NCBI RefSeq assembly: GCF_003614925.1
Contig: NZ_QYLP01000015.1
Location: 34,930 to 98,929 of the forward strand
DNA length: 64,000 nt
Origin: Arthrobacter celericrescens
GTDB lineage: Bacteria; Actinomycetota; Actinomycetes; Actinomycetales; Micrococcaceae
Direction of reading: 5' to 3'
Shown here: positions 16,678 to 25,315 of the stretch, piece after piece
Layout of the letters: the number at the start of each line of letters is the position of its first letter
How positions within the stretch are numbered: the first letter of the stretch is position 1
Program-made: the position numbers and the translations under genes
The notes under the pieces: generated by a model
Databases searched by the model: none
Seen by the model: the letters and a program-made list of their open reading frames with translations, nothing else
What the model was told of the DNA's origin: nothing

Positions 16678-17888
16678 CGCTGGGCGTCCTTGCTCTTGTT
16701 CTCCGCGGCTTTCTTGCGCGCGGACTTCTTCTTCTGGAACCTGACGGCCGTGCCGGCCTCTTCGACCTCCACGGCGTTGTGATGGCCCACGTGCGACTTC
16801 CTGGAGTACAGGAACATGAAGAGCACGACGCCGGTGCCCACCACTGCGGCGATGACCACACCGACGATGCCGGTGCCCACGAGCAGGGCGGTGAGGGCGC
16901 CGACGACGGCGGCGGCCGGCAGGGTCAGCAGCCAACCGATGGCGATGCGGCCCACCATGCCCCAGCGCACGGTGGTGCCCCGGCGTCCGAGGCCGGAGCC
17001 GATGACCGAGCCGGAGGCAACCTGCGTGGTGGAGAGGGCGAAGCCCAGGTGGGAGGAGGCCAGGATGGCCGAGGCCGTGCTGGACTCGGCCGAGAAGCCC
17101 TGAGCCGGCTTGACCTCGGTGAGGCCGGAGCCCATGGTGCGGATGATCCGCCAGCCGCCGGCGTAGGTACCGATGGCGATGGCGAAGGCACAGGCCGCGA
17201 TCACCCAGAACTGCGGACCGCTGCCGGTCGCCTGGGTGCCGGCAGCGATGAGCACCAGGGTGATGATGCCCATGGTCTTCTGGGCGTCGTTGGTGCCGTG
17301 GGCCAAGGCGACGAGGCTGGACGTGAAGATCTGTCCGGTGCGGAAACCGCCGCGCTTCTGGGTGAGCTTGTCACCCGTTTCGGGGTCGTGCCGGGAGGTC
17401 AGCGCGTAGGCCAGGCGGGTGCAGACGTAGGCTACCGCGGCGGCGATCATCGGTGCGAAGATGGCCGGCAGGATCACCTTCTGCAGCACGGTTTCGAAGT
17501 TCACCGAGTGGAAGCCGATGCCGATGATCGCCGCACCGATGAGTCCGCCGAACAGCGCATGCGAGGAGCTGGACGGCAGGCCCTTAAGCCAGGTGAACAT
17601 GTTCCAGAGGATGGCACCCATGAGGCCAGCGAAGATGATCTCCGGGGTGATGTGGATGCCGTCCGTACCCTCGCGGATGAGGCCGCCGGAAATGGTCTTG
17701 GCGACCTCGGTAGACAGGAAGGCGCCCACGAGGTTCAGCACGGCGGCCAGGGCCACGGCGGTCTTGGGCTTGATGGCGCCGGTGGCGATGGGCGTGGCCA
17801 TCGCGTTGGCGGTGTCGTGGAAGCCGTTGGTGAAGTCAAAAAATAAGGCCAGCGCTATGACAAGCGCGACCATGAAGGTGATTTCCAC
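16674..17888 (-). CDS. PiT family inorganic phosphate transporter
   Basis: A low-affinity phosphate:cation symporter of the PiT (PitA) family, about 404 residues. Both family signatures are present: FDFTNGFHDTANAMATPIAT near the N-terminus and SLVALAHGTNDAQKTMGII in the middle. About ten membrane segments are followed by a Lys-rich cytoplasmic tail. GTG 17888 (VEITFMVALVIAL) has AGG upstream and places the first helix correctly. An upstream start at 17951 would add non-hydrophobic residues. A PHO-box-like repeat lies about 55-85 bp upstream. The gene is followed by an overlapping small membrane protein. Confidence 0.93.
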   Translation of the reverse strand: MEITFMVALVIALALFFDFTNGFHDTANAMATPIATGAIKPKTAVALAAVLNLVGAFLSTEVAKTISGGLIREGTDGIHITPEIIFAGLMGAILWNMFTWLKGLPSSSSHALFGGLIGAAIIGIGFHSVNFETVLQKVILPAIFAPMIAAAVAYVCTRLAYALTSRHDPETGDKLTQKRGGFRTGQIFTSSLVALAHGTNDAQKTMGIITLVLIAAGTQATGSGPQFWVIAACAFAIAIGTYAGGWRIIRTMGSGLTEVKPAQGFSAESSTASAILASSHLGFALSTTQVASGSVIGSGLGRRGTTVRWGMVGRIAIGWLLTLPAAAVVGALTALLVGTGIVGVVIAAVVGTGVVLFMFLYSRKSHVGHHNAVEVEEAGTAVRFQKKKSARKKAAENKSKDAQR

Positions 17889-17942
17889 CTGGTTGCCCAA
17901 TCTGCAGAGTCGAAGGTCAGCAGTTCCACTTCCCCGCGCCTG

Positions 17943-17971
17943 CCACACCACATGTTCAGCAAATATTCACC
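17943..17971 (-). promoter_or_regulatory. PHO-box-like direct repeats upstream of the phosphate transporter
   Basis: On the plus strand three seven-base units start exactly 11 bp apart: CCACACC (17943), GTTCAGC (17954) and ATTCACC (17965). They resemble the GTTCACC direct-repeat units bound by PhoP in Streptomyces and relatives. They lie 55-83 bp before the transporter start. The first unit is weak and the assignment is by eye. Confidence 0.4.
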
Positions 17972-18070
17972 TGCTTGCCCTTGCGGAGGCCATCCGTGGC
18001 CAGCGTGAAACCTTAAGAATCCTACGTTGCATCGGGGTCAGTGCCAAACACTCCGGAGCCGGGATCCGGT

Positions 18071-18565
18071 TCACAGGAAAGCCTCGACGGCGTCCAGTTG
18101 GTCCGGCGTCAGGCCGCGGCGCGGATCGGGTGAAATGTGCAGCATCCGGCCGCCCCACGCGTCCGCCCATGCCAGTGCACGCGGCTCGCTGTCGAGCTGG
18201 TCGTCCAGCCAGACAAGGCGATCGGCGGGATTGCGGGCGACGTCCTGGCGGATGGCGTCGAGCTTCCACCAGTCCGGCGACAGGCCCCTGCCGGCGCTGG
18301 AAAGGACGGGCCAGTCACGCCCATCAAGCTTGATGGCCGGGCACAGGAACTCGGGAGCGAGCCGCTCCCATGTGGTCAACCACACAAAGCGTGCACCCGG
18401 CCGCCGGGACAGGGCATTCAGTTTGGCCACCAGTTCCGGCGCGAACGCCACTTCGATGACTCCGGCGTCGGCCAGTTCCCACTCGCTCCCCCAGCCGCTC
18501 CTGCCTTGGACGGCGAAGGGACTCACGACGCCGTCGACGTCGAGGTACAAGGACACCCGGGACAT
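18071..18565 (-). CDS. HAD-like hydrolase domain protein
   Basis: A 164-residue protein starting LYLDVDGVVSPF, which matches HAD motif I (DxDxxV). The FVWLTTWE segment stands where motif II is expected, and VWLDDQLD provides an acidic motif IV-like pair. Small actinobacterial HAD-like proteins of this form have no assigned substrate. ATG 18565 is preferred over an upstream start at 18601 because the first beta strand begins right after it. It stands alone. Confidence 0.75.
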   Translation of the reverse strand: MSRVSLYLDVDGVVSPFAVQGRSGWGSEWELADAGVIEVAFAPELVAKLNALSRRPGARFVWLTTWERLAPEFLCPAIKLDGRDWPVLSSAGRGLSPDWWKLDAIRQDVARNPADRLVWLDDQLDSEPRALAWADAWGGRMLHISPDPRRGLTPDQLDAVEAFL

Positions 18566-18656
18566 AGCGCCTCCTGCTGCCGGAAAACGCGCCTGCCGCA
18601 CCCCCCGGCACGTCCCACCCTAACGCCGCTGCGGAATGGAAAACAGGTCCGCCGGC

Positions 18657-18678
18657 GCGTTCCGGCATACCGGAACGC
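18657..18678. promoter_or_regulatory. Perfect palindrome upstream of kynureninase (candidate operator)
   Basis: The half-sites GCGTTCCGG (18657-18665) and its exact complement (18670-18678) flank a CATA centre. It lies about 40 bp before an extended -10-like TGTTATGCT (18716-18724) and 100 bp before the kynureninase start. It could be an operator for the PaaX-type regulator encoded next to kynU, but this is inference. A hairpin role cannot be excluded. Confidence 0.4.
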
Positions 18679-18779
18679 CCTAGACATTTCACTAACGATA
18701 CGGCCGTCACGAAGATGTTATGCTATTGCGGAGGTGGCCATGTGGGCCGCACCCACAGAGCCTGCGTGAGGAGCATCCG

Positions 18780-20066
18780 TTGAGCGAACCCCGACTCGAT
18801 ACAGCGTCCGAAACCCCAACGACGATGGACCCAGGACCCGGCGCCCACTTCGCCGCCGCCTCGGCCGCCCTGGACGCCGCCGATCCCCTCGCCGGCTGCC
18901 GGGACCTCTTCTACAGCCCGGACGAAGGCGAGCTCTCCGCGTACCTGGACGGCAATTCGCTGGGCCGTCCGCTGAAGGCCACCGCGGAGAACCTCCCCCG
19001 CTTCGTCGAGGACGCCTGGGGCAGCCGGCTCATCCGCGGCTGGGACGAGAAATGGATGGACGAGCCCTTGGCCGTCGGCAACCGCCTGGGCGAGGTGGTG
19101 CTCGGCGCCGCCCCAGGCCAGGCCTTCATCGGGGACTCCACCTCGGTGCTCCTGTACAAACTGATCCGGGCCGCCGTCGACGCCCGCCCGGGCCGCGACG
19201 AGATCATCGTTGACCGGGACAACTTCCCCACCGACCGCTTCATCATCGAAGGGATCGCCGCGGAACGGAACGCCACCATCCGCTGGGTCGAAACCCGCGC
19301 GGCCAGCGGTGTCCGGCCCGAAGACCTGGCGGAGCTGCTCACCGGGCGGACCGCCGTCGTCGTCCTCAGCCACGTCGCCTATCGCTCCGGCTTCCTCGCC
19401 GACGCACCGGCCATCACCGCCCTGGTGCACGACGCCGGCGCGCTGATGCTGTGGGACCTGTGCCACTCCGTGGGCTCGGTGCCGCTTGAACTGGACGCCT
19501 GGGGTGTGGACCTCGCGGTCGGCTGCACCTACAAGTACCTCAACGGCGGCCCCGGCTCCCCCGCCTTCGGCTACGTGAACAGCGCGCTCCAGGGCCGGCT
19601 CCAGCAGCCCATCTGGGGCTGGATGGGTGCGCACGATCCCTTCGGCATGACCGAAAGCTACCGGCCCGCCGACAACCTCCGCCGCTTCATCACCGGCACC
19701 CCGCCCATCCTCGCGATGCAGCCGCTGAAGGACATGGTGGAGCTCATCGCTTCCGTGGGCATGGACGCCGTCCGGGAGAAGTCGGTCAAGCTGACCTCCC
19801 ACGCGCTTGAGCTGGCCGACGCCCTGCTGGTGCCGCTGGGCGCGGAGGTGGTGAGCCCCCGGGACGCCGCCGAGCGCGGCTCGCACATCACCGTGGACCA
19901 CCCCCGTTTCGCCGAGGTGACGCAGCTGCTCTGGGAGCGCGGCGTCATCCCGGATTTCCGGCCGCCGCACGGCCTCCGGATCGGCCTCTCGCCGCTGAGC
20001 ACGGGCTTCGCCGAACTCGAACACGGCATCCGCTCCATCCGCGAAGTGCTGCTCGGACTGGCGTGA
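18780..20066 (+). CDS. kynU: Kynureninase
   Basis: A 428-residue PLP enzyme that cleaves L-kynurenine to anthranilate and alanine in tryptophan catabolism. The fold-type I features are GNSLGRPL near the N-terminus, GDSTSVLLYKL, VLSHVAYRSGF, the Asp-containing LWDLCHSVGSVPLEL, and the PLP-lysine loop CTYKYLNGGPG, where the lysine is Lys252 by this start. TTG 18780 is chosen because GAGGAG stands seven bases upstream, and a later ATG at 18825 has no ribosome-binding site. The stop overlaps the start of the PaaX-type regulator. No other kynurenine-pathway gene is visible nearby. Confidence 0.92.
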   Translation: MSEPRLDTASETPTTMDPGPGAHFAAASAALDAADPLAGCRDLFYSPDEGELSAYLDGNSLGRPLKATAENLPRFVEDAWGSRLIRGWDEKWMDEPLAVGNRLGEVVLGAAPGQAFIGDSTSVLLYKLIRAAVDARPGRDEIIVDRDNFPTDRFIIEGIAAERNATIRWVETRAASGVRPEDLAELLTGRTAVVVLSHVAYRSGFLADAPAITALVHDAGALMLWDLCHSVGSVPLELDAWGVDLAVGCTYKYLNGGPGSPAFGYVNSALQGRLQQPIWGWMGAHDPFGMTESYRPADNLRRFITGTPPILAMQPLKDMVELIASVGMDAVREKSVKLTSHALELADALLVPLGAEVVSPRDAAERGSHITVDHPRFAEVTQLLWERGVIPDFRPPHGLRIGLSPLSTGFAELEHGIRSIREVLLGLA

Positions 20067-20920
20067 GCGCCTTCCTCGACGACGTCGACTCCCGCCCGGG
20101 GAGCACCACCTCCCTGCTACGGACGGTGATCGGCCTGTACCTGCGCGACGCCGGCGGCTGGCTGCCGGCGTCGGCGTTCCTGCGCCTCATGGTGGCGCTG
20201 GAGGTGCCCGCCGTCGTGACCCGGACCGCGCTCAGCCGGCTGAAGAAGAAAGCGGTCCTCGAGCAGCAGCCTCGGGACGGCGTCGCCGGGTACGCATTGA
20301 CCCCCGACGCCGCGGCGATGCTGGACCGCGGCGACAGCCGGATCTTCGCACCGCAGGCCATGGCCGACGGCGACCCCTGGTGCCTGGTGTCCTTTTCCAT
20401 TCCCGAAACGGAACGGGAGAAGCGGCACCAGCTCAGGCGGCGGCTGCACTGGACCGGCTGCGGCACGGTGGCGGCCGGGCTGTGGATCGCCCCGGCGTTC
20501 CGGCAGTCCGAAATCGAGGAGGTCCTGGCCGGGCTGGGGCTGCGGGAACAGGCCACGCTCTTCATCACGGACACCCCGATGCCCGGCGGCGGCCACAGCA
20601 GCGCAGGCCTCCGGGACGCGGCAGCGCAGTGGTGGGACCTGGAGACAGTCGCGGCGCTGCACCGGGACTTCATCCGTGAATGGGACGGCGGCCGGGACCT
20701 GCCTGCCGGTGACGGTCCGCTGCCGCCGGCCGGGGCCTTTGCCGCGTATGTCCGGTGCATCGACAATTGGCGGGTCATTCCGTACCTCGATCCCGGACTG
20801 CCGCCGGAGTTCCTCCCCGAAGACTGGCCCGGAAGAGAAGGGTTTGCCGTGTTCGAGCACATCATGGCCGTCCACTCGGGCCCGGGCGCAGACTTCGTGC
20901 GCGCGGTGGCCAGGGAATAG
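20063..20920 (+). CDS. PaaX family transcriptional regulator
   Basis: A 285-residue PaaX-type repressor. It has an N-terminal winged helix (LLRTVIGLYLRDAGGWLPAS... and the RTALSRLKKKAVLEQ recognition helix), the central PaaX domain (WCLVSFSIPETEREKRHQLRRRL) and the C-terminal domain (FIREWD, YVRCIDNWRVIPYLDPGLP, LPEDWPG). The prototype binds phenylacetyl-CoA. GTG 20063 overlaps the kynU stop, which strongly suggests that it controls kynU and senses a product of tryptophan breakdown such as kynurenine or an anthranilate derivative. That ligand is an inference. Confidence 0.9.
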   Translation: MSAFLDDVDSRPGSTTSLLRTVIGLYLRDAGGWLPASAFLRLMVALEVPAVVTRTALSRLKKKAVLEQQPRDGVAGYALTPDAAAMLDRGDSRIFAPQAMADGDPWCLVSFSIPETEREKRHQLRRRLHWTGCGTVAAGLWIAPAFRQSEIEEVLAGLGLREQATLFITDTPMPGGGHSSAGLRDAAAQWWDLETVAALHRDFIREWDGGRDLPAGDGPLPPAGAFAAYVRCIDNWRVIPYLDPGLPPEFLPEDWPGREGFAVFEHIMAVHSGPGADFVRAVARE

Positions 20921-21017
20921 GCAGCGGCCCGGGATTCGGCAGGGCACCGGGAGTACTCTGGAAGCATGGCCGCCGCCGATGGCGCGTGGCCAGGTAACGG
21001 TGGTCCGGGAGGTTGCC

Positions 21018-22115
21018 ATGACCCGTAGGTGGTTGCGCTGGTTGCCGGCCGCACTGGTGCCTGCAGTCCTGACGGCAGCAGCTTTGGCCGGGTCGTACCA
21101 GGCCGGAGCGGCCGTCAGCCTCCCGCAGAAGTCGGCCGCGGAGATCATCGCCATGATCGGCCATTCGGACGTCCGTGCCCTGTCCGGAACACTCCGGCAG
21201 GCCTCCGAGCTGGGGCTTCCGCAGCTTCCCTCGGCAGGACCCGCCCCGTCCGCCCGCCTTGGTGACGGCCAGGGCCTTGCCGCCGTGATCGAACTGCTGG
21301 GCACCCCGCATACAGCCCGGATCTACCTGGACGGCCCGTCGAAGGCCCGGTTCCAAATCCTGGACAGGCTCGCCGAGCGCGACATGGTCCGCAACGGCAA
21401 CGACCTCTGGCTCTACAACTCGGCGGACAACAGCGCCGCCCATGTCACGCTGCCTGACGCCCACGCGCCGGCGGACAACCACCCGAAGACAGCGACGCCG
21501 GGAGCAACGACCCCTGAGGCCCTCGCGCAGCGCTTCCTCGCCGCCGTCGACCCCAGCACCGAAGTGACGGTCGGTGACGCAACCATCGTGGCCGGCCGCA
21601 CGGCCTACCAACTGGTCCTCACGCCACGCAGTACGGCCACCTTGGTCGACTCGGTGACCCTCGCCGTCGACTCCGCGTCCGGCCTGCCGCTCGGAATCCA
21701 CCTGCGGGCGCGAGGACAGGGCGACCCCGCGTTCTCACTCGAGTTCAGCGACATCAGCCTGTCCGCCCCCGACTCCTCCGTGTTCACGTTCACGCCGCCC
21801 CCCGGAGCCTCGGTGGAGGAAAAGACCATTCCTTCCAAGGCTCCTGACACCAAGCATGCCGTTCCCGGGACACGCCCGTCGGCGGCACGGCCCGTTGTCA
21901 CGGGCAAGGGCTGGGACACGGTGGTGGGCTTCCCCGCAGGAATGCTTCCCGCCGACGTGCGCTCCGCTCCCGCGTTCGCCCAGCTCACCCAGGCGGTGCC
22001 GGGCGGCCGCGCCCTCACTTCCAGCCTGGTGACCGTCCTGGTGCTCGACGACGGCCGGGTGTTTGCGGGATTGGTGCCCCTTGAGCGGCTGCAGGCTGCG
22101 GCCGCCCCGCAATGA
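21018..22115 (+). CDS. LolA/RseB-like secreted protein partnered with an ABC exporter
   Basis: A 365-residue exported protein. A short basic start (MTRRWLRW) and hydrophobic segment (LVPAVLTAAALAGSYQAGA) form a signal anchor. The body resembles the LolA/RseB/DUF2092 beta-half-barrel: TARIYLDGPSKARFQ, RNGNDLWLYNSADN, LVDSVTLAVDSASGLPL and an extended FSDISLSAPDSSVFTF strand. In monoderms such proteins are thought to bind lipids or lipoproteins. ATG 21018 has GGGAGG just upstream. It overlaps the ABC ATPase start by four bases, so ligand binding and transport are probably linked. Confidence 0.8.
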   Translation: MTRRWLRWLPAALVPAVLTAAALAGSYQAGAAVSLPQKSAAEIIAMIGHSDVRALSGTLRQASELGLPQLPSAGPAPSARLGDGQGLAAVIELLGTPHTARIYLDGPSKARFQILDRLAERDMVRNGNDLWLYNSADNSAAHVTLPDAHAPADNHPKTATPGATTPEALAQRFLAAVDPSTEVTVGDATIVAGRTAYQLVLTPRSTATLVDSVTLAVDSASGLPLGIHLRARGQGDPAFSLEFSDISLSAPDSSVFTFTPPPGASVEEKTIPSKAPDTKHAVPGTRPSAARPVVTGKGWDTVVGFPAGMLPADVRSAPAFAQLTQAVPGGRALTSSLVTVLVLDDGRVFAGLVPLERLQAAAAPQ

Positions 22116-23089
22116 GTGACACGTCCGGGCCGGCCGGACCGGCGATCGAAACCAATGGCTTGAGCAAGCGCTTCGGCCGCCGCTCCGCCGTCGACTCCAT
22201 CAACCTCGCCGTTCCGCGCGGCTCCGTTTTCGGATTCCTGGGCCCCAACGGCTCCGGCAAGACCACCACCATCCGTTTGCTGCTCGGCCTCGCCTCAGCC
22301 ACGGGCGGCGAAGTCCGGGTCCTCGGCAGGCAGATCCCGGCGGGCCTGGCATCCGTCCTGCCGGAGGTCGGCGCCCTGGTGGAAGGCCCGGCCTTCTACC
22401 CTTTCCTCTCGGGAGCGGCGAACCTGCGCAGGCTGGACGCCGCCGACCGGCACGCCCCGCGGAACACCAGGGCCGCGCGGGTCGAGGAGGCCCTGGAACG
22501 CGTGGGCCTGTCCCACGCCGCCGGCAAAAAAGTGCGCGCGTATTCGCTGGGCATGAAACAGCGCCTGGGAATCGCCAATGCCCTGCTCCGGCCCCGGGAA
22601 CTGCTGGTCCTCGACGAGCCCACCAACGGCCTGGATCCCCAAGGCACGCGTGAGGTCCGCAGCCTGGTGCGCTCCCTGGCGGCGGGCGGCACCACCGTGT
22701 TCGTCTCCAGCCACCTGCTCGCCGAAGTCGAACAAATGTGCACCCATGTGGGCGTCATGAGCGTCGGCAGGCTCGTGGCACAAGGCACGCTCCGCGAGCT
22801 GCGCGCGGCCGGGACAGCCAGGATCATGCTCCGTACCCCGGATGTTGCCGCCGCAGCCCGCGTCCTCTCGGGCCTCGGCCTGCAGCCCGAGCCGGCCGGT
22901 GTCCTGCAGGGCGCGGACCATGGCGGACAGCTCAGCACCAGCCCCCCTGGCCACGTGGTGGCGCCCGAGGACATCGTGGCCGCCCTTGTGGCGGCCGGGG
23001 TGCGGGTGCAGGGGTTCGGTGTGGAAGACGCCAGCCTCGAAGAACGTTTCGTTTCCCTGACCGGAGAGGGATTCGACGTTGCAGGATGA
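22112..23089 (+). CDS. ABC transporter ATP-binding protein
   Basis: A 325-residue ATPase of the drug/lipid exporter class (CcmA/DrrA/BcrA type). Walker A is LGPNGSGKTTT (about residues 48-58), the signature is YSLGMKQRLGIA, Walker B is LLVLDEPTNGLDPQG, and the H-loop is VFVSSHLL. The signature LGMKQ rather than LSGGQ is typical of BcrA/NatA-like exporters. A C-terminal extension of about 100 residues follows the ATPase core. It is coupled by overlap to the LolA-like gene before it and the permease after it. Confidence 0.92.
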   Translation: MSDTSGPAGPAIETNGLSKRFGRRSAVDSINLAVPRGSVFGFLGPNGSGKTTTIRLLLGLASATGGEVRVLGRQIPAGLASVLPEVGALVEGPAFYPFLSGAANLRRLDAADRHAPRNTRAARVEEALERVGLSHAAGKKVRAYSLGMKQRLGIANALLRPRELLVLDEPTNGLDPQGTREVRSLVRSLAAGGTTVFVSSHLLAEVEQMCTHVGVMSVGRLVAQGTLRELRAAGTARIMLRTPDVAAAARVLSGLGLQPEPAGVLQGADHGGQLSTSPPGHVVAPEDIVAALVAAGVRVQGFGVEDASLEERFVSLTGEGFDVAG

Positions 23090-23093
23090 AGCC

Positions 23094-23978
23094 ATGGCCG
23101 CCCGGCCGCAAGCTGCGGGGCCCGGACCCGCCGCGCCAGCACCCGCCGCGACGGGCGGGCGTTCGGGTTCGTGGGCGCTCATGGCGTCCGAGCTTTCGGT
23201 GCTGTTCCGGCGGCTCCGCACCTGGGCCATGCTGGCCGCCCTCGCCGCGGTTCCCATCCTCATCGCCACGGCGGTCCGGCTCAGCTCTCCGGTGCCGCCG
23301 GGCCGTGGCCCGACCTTCCTGGACCGCATTTCCCAGAACGGGCTCTTCGTGGGCATGACGGCGCTGCTGGTATCCGTCCCGCTGTTCCTGCCCCTCACGG
23401 TGGGAGTCGTCGCCGGCGACACCATCGCGGGCGAAGCGAACCTCGGCACCCTCAGGTACCTGCTGGTGGCACCCGCCGGCCGCGTCCGGCTCCTGCTCAT
23501 CAAGTACGCCGCTGCGGCGGTGTTCTGCCTGACCGCGACGGTGACCGTCGCCGCCGTTGGCGCGCTGGCCGGCGTCGCGCTCTTCCCGGTGGGGCCGGTG
23601 ACCCTCCTCTCGGGGGACACCATCGACGCCGGCGAATCCCTGCTGCGTTCCCTGCTGATCGCCGCGTACATCGCGGTGTCCTTGCTGGGGCTCGCAGCGA
23701 TCGGACTGGCAATCTCGACCTTCACGGACATCCCGGTGGGCGCCATGGCAGCGACAGTGGTGTTGTCGGTGGTGTCCCAGGTGGCGGACAACCTGCCGCA
23801 GCTGGAATGGCTTCATCCCTGGCTGTTCAGCCACTACTGGCTGGACTTCGCCGATCTGCTGCGCCAGCCCATCTCCTGGACGTCGTTCGGCGAAAATGCC
23901 CTACTCCAAGGCGGCTACATCCTGGCCGCCGGCGCCATCGCGTACGGCCGGTTCACCAGCAAGGATGTCCTGTCCTGA
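23094..23978 (+). CDS. ABC transporter permease (ABC-2 type)
   Basis: A permease of about 294 residues with an Ala/Pro-rich cytoplasmic N-terminus and some six membrane segments (from AMLAALAAVPILIATAV to GGYILAAGAIAYGRF). The motif GVVAGDTIAGEANLGTLRYL matches the conserved amphipathic segment of ABC-2 exporters, where EGTLR contacts the ATPase. ATG 23094 has AGGA seven bases upstream. TTG 23079 is an alternative that would overlap the ATPase gene. With the two preceding genes it forms a complete exporter. Confidence 0.88.
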   Translation: MAARPQAAGPGPAAPAPAATGGRSGSWALMASELSVLFRRLRTWAMLAALAAVPILIATAVRLSSPVPPGRGPTFLDRISQNGLFVGMTALLVSVPLFLPLTVGVVAGDTIAGEANLGTLRYLLVAPAGRVRLLLIKYAAAAVFCLTATVTVAAVGALAGVALFPVGPVTLLSGDTIDAGESLLRSLLIAAYIAVSLLGLAAIGLAISTFTDIPVGAMAATVVLSVVSQVADNLPQLEWLHPWLFSHYWLDFADLLRQPISWTSFGENALLQGGYILAAGAIAYGRFTSKDVLS

Positions 23979-24004
23979 CGAGCCGCCTGCCGTAAGCTCG
24001 GGGA

Positions 24005-24625
24005 ATGGCCAGATTCTTCGATGTCCACCCGCAGGACCCCCAGCCCCGCTTGGTCGGCCAGGTCGCCGAGATCGTGCGCTCGGGAGGCCTGATCGCCTAC
24101 CCCACCGATTCGTGCTACGCCCTCGGGGCCCAGCTGGGCAACAAGGACGCCCTGGACCGAATCCGCAGCATCCGCCAGCTCGACGACAAGCACCACTTCA
24201 CCCTGGTCTGCAAGGACTTCGCGCAGCTGGGCCAGTTCGTGATGATCGACAACGACGTCTTCCGCAGCATCAAGGCCGTCACGCCGGGAAGCTACACGTT
24301 CATCCTCCCGGCCACGAAGGAAGTGCCGCGCAGGTTGCTGCACCCGAAGAAGAAGACCGTGGGCGTGCGCATCCCGCGGCACAACTTCGTCCACGCCCTC
24401 CTCGCCGAACTCGGCGAGCCCCTGCTCTCCAGCACCCTCCTGCTGCCCGGCGAAGACGAACCCCTCACGCAGGCCTGGGAGATCAAGGAACGGCTGGACC
24501 ATGTGGTGGATGCCGTGGTCGAAGCCGGCGATGTCGGGGCCGAACCGACCACAGTGGTGGACTTCTCCAGCGGCGGCGCCGACGTGGTGCGCCGCGGCAC
24601 CGGCGATCCCTCGAGGTTCGAATGA
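24005..24625 (+). CDS. Sua5/YciO/YrdC family protein
   Basis: A 206-residue YrdC-fold protein. The signature segment GGLIAYPTDSCYALGAQLGN, followed by RIRSIRQLDDKHHFTLVCKD, matches the YciO branch. PGSYTFILPATKEVPRRLLHPKK and VGVRIPRH complete the nucleotide and threonine site seen in TsaC/Sua5, which makes threonylcarbamoyl-adenylate for tRNA t6A37. Close length and sequence style to YciO make the exact activity uncertain. Its stop overlaps the next hydrolase start by four bases. Confidence 0.85.
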   Translation: MARFFDVHPQDPQPRLVGQVAEIVRSGGLIAYPTDSCYALGAQLGNKDALDRIRSIRQLDDKHHFTLVCKDFAQLGQFVMIDNDVFRSIKAVTPGSYTFILPATKEVPRRLLHPKKKTVGVRIPRHNFVHALLAELGEPLLSSTLLLPGEDEPLTQAWEIKERLDHVVDAVVEAGDVGAEPTTVVDFSSGGADVVRRGTGDPSRFE

Positions 24626-25287
24626 GCACCCCCGAGGACGCCATCACCATCGACGTCGATGGCACGCCCGTCTCCGCCCGGTACGCCCGGCCGGAGAACC
24701 CGTTCGCCACGGTGCTCGTGGCGCACGGCGCCGGTGCCGGGATGGAACATCCGTTCATGGGCGGTTTCGTGCGGGCCCTGAACGACGACGGCGCCGCCAC
24801 CTTGCGCTTCAACTTCCCCTACCGCGAGGCCGGCCGGAGGTTCCCGGACCGCCCGCCGCTCGCAATCGCCACCTGGCGGGCCGCCCTGGCCGAAGCACAG
24901 GCACGCTCCGCCGGAGAACCCCTGTGGGCGGCCGGCAAGTCCTTCGGCGGACGCATGGCGTCGATGGCCGTGGCCGAGGGCATGCTCGCGGCCGGGCTCA
25001 TCTATCTGGGCTACCCGCTGCACCCGCCGGGCAAGCCGGACAAGCTCCGCGATGAACACCTGTACGGGATCACCGTGCCCATGCTGTTCCTGCAGGGCAC
25101 CAAGGACACCTTCATGACGCCGGACGTGCTGGAAGGCGTGGTTTCGCGGATCGGCCCCAACGCCGTGCTGGAGTGGCGGGAAGGCGGCGGTCATTCCTTC
25201 GAGGTGGCCGGGGTCAAGCGCAGCCCCGCGGAGCTCGGTGCCTCGCTGGCCCCGTCCGTCAGCGCCTTCATCCGCCGGAACAGCTGA
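24622..25287 (+). CDS. Alpha/beta hydrolase, dienelactone-hydrolase-like
   Basis: A 221-residue alpha/beta hydrolase of the KANL3/Tex30-like family. It shows VLVAHGAGAGMEHPFM (oxyanion region), the nucleophile elbow AGKSFGGRMAS (GKSFG), the FLQGTKDTFM strand with the acid residue, and the GGGHSF catalytic His. ATG 24622 overlaps the upstream stop in ATGA. The substrate is unknown. The gene ends 28 bp before the convergent hrpB stop. Confidence 0.85.
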   Translation: MSTPEDAITIDVDGTPVSARYARPENPFATVLVAHGAGAGMEHPFMGGFVRALNDDGAATLRFNFPYREAGRRFPDRPPLAIATWRAALAEAQARSAGEPLWAAGKSFGGRMASMAVAEGMLAAGLIYLGYPLHPPGKPDKLRDEHLYGITVPMLFLQGTKDTFMTPDVLEGVVSRIGPNAVLEWREGGGHSFEVAGVKRSPAELGASLAPSVSAFIRRNS

Positions 25288-25315
25288 GCTGCTTCCCGCG
25301 CTCCTGAGCCCGTCC

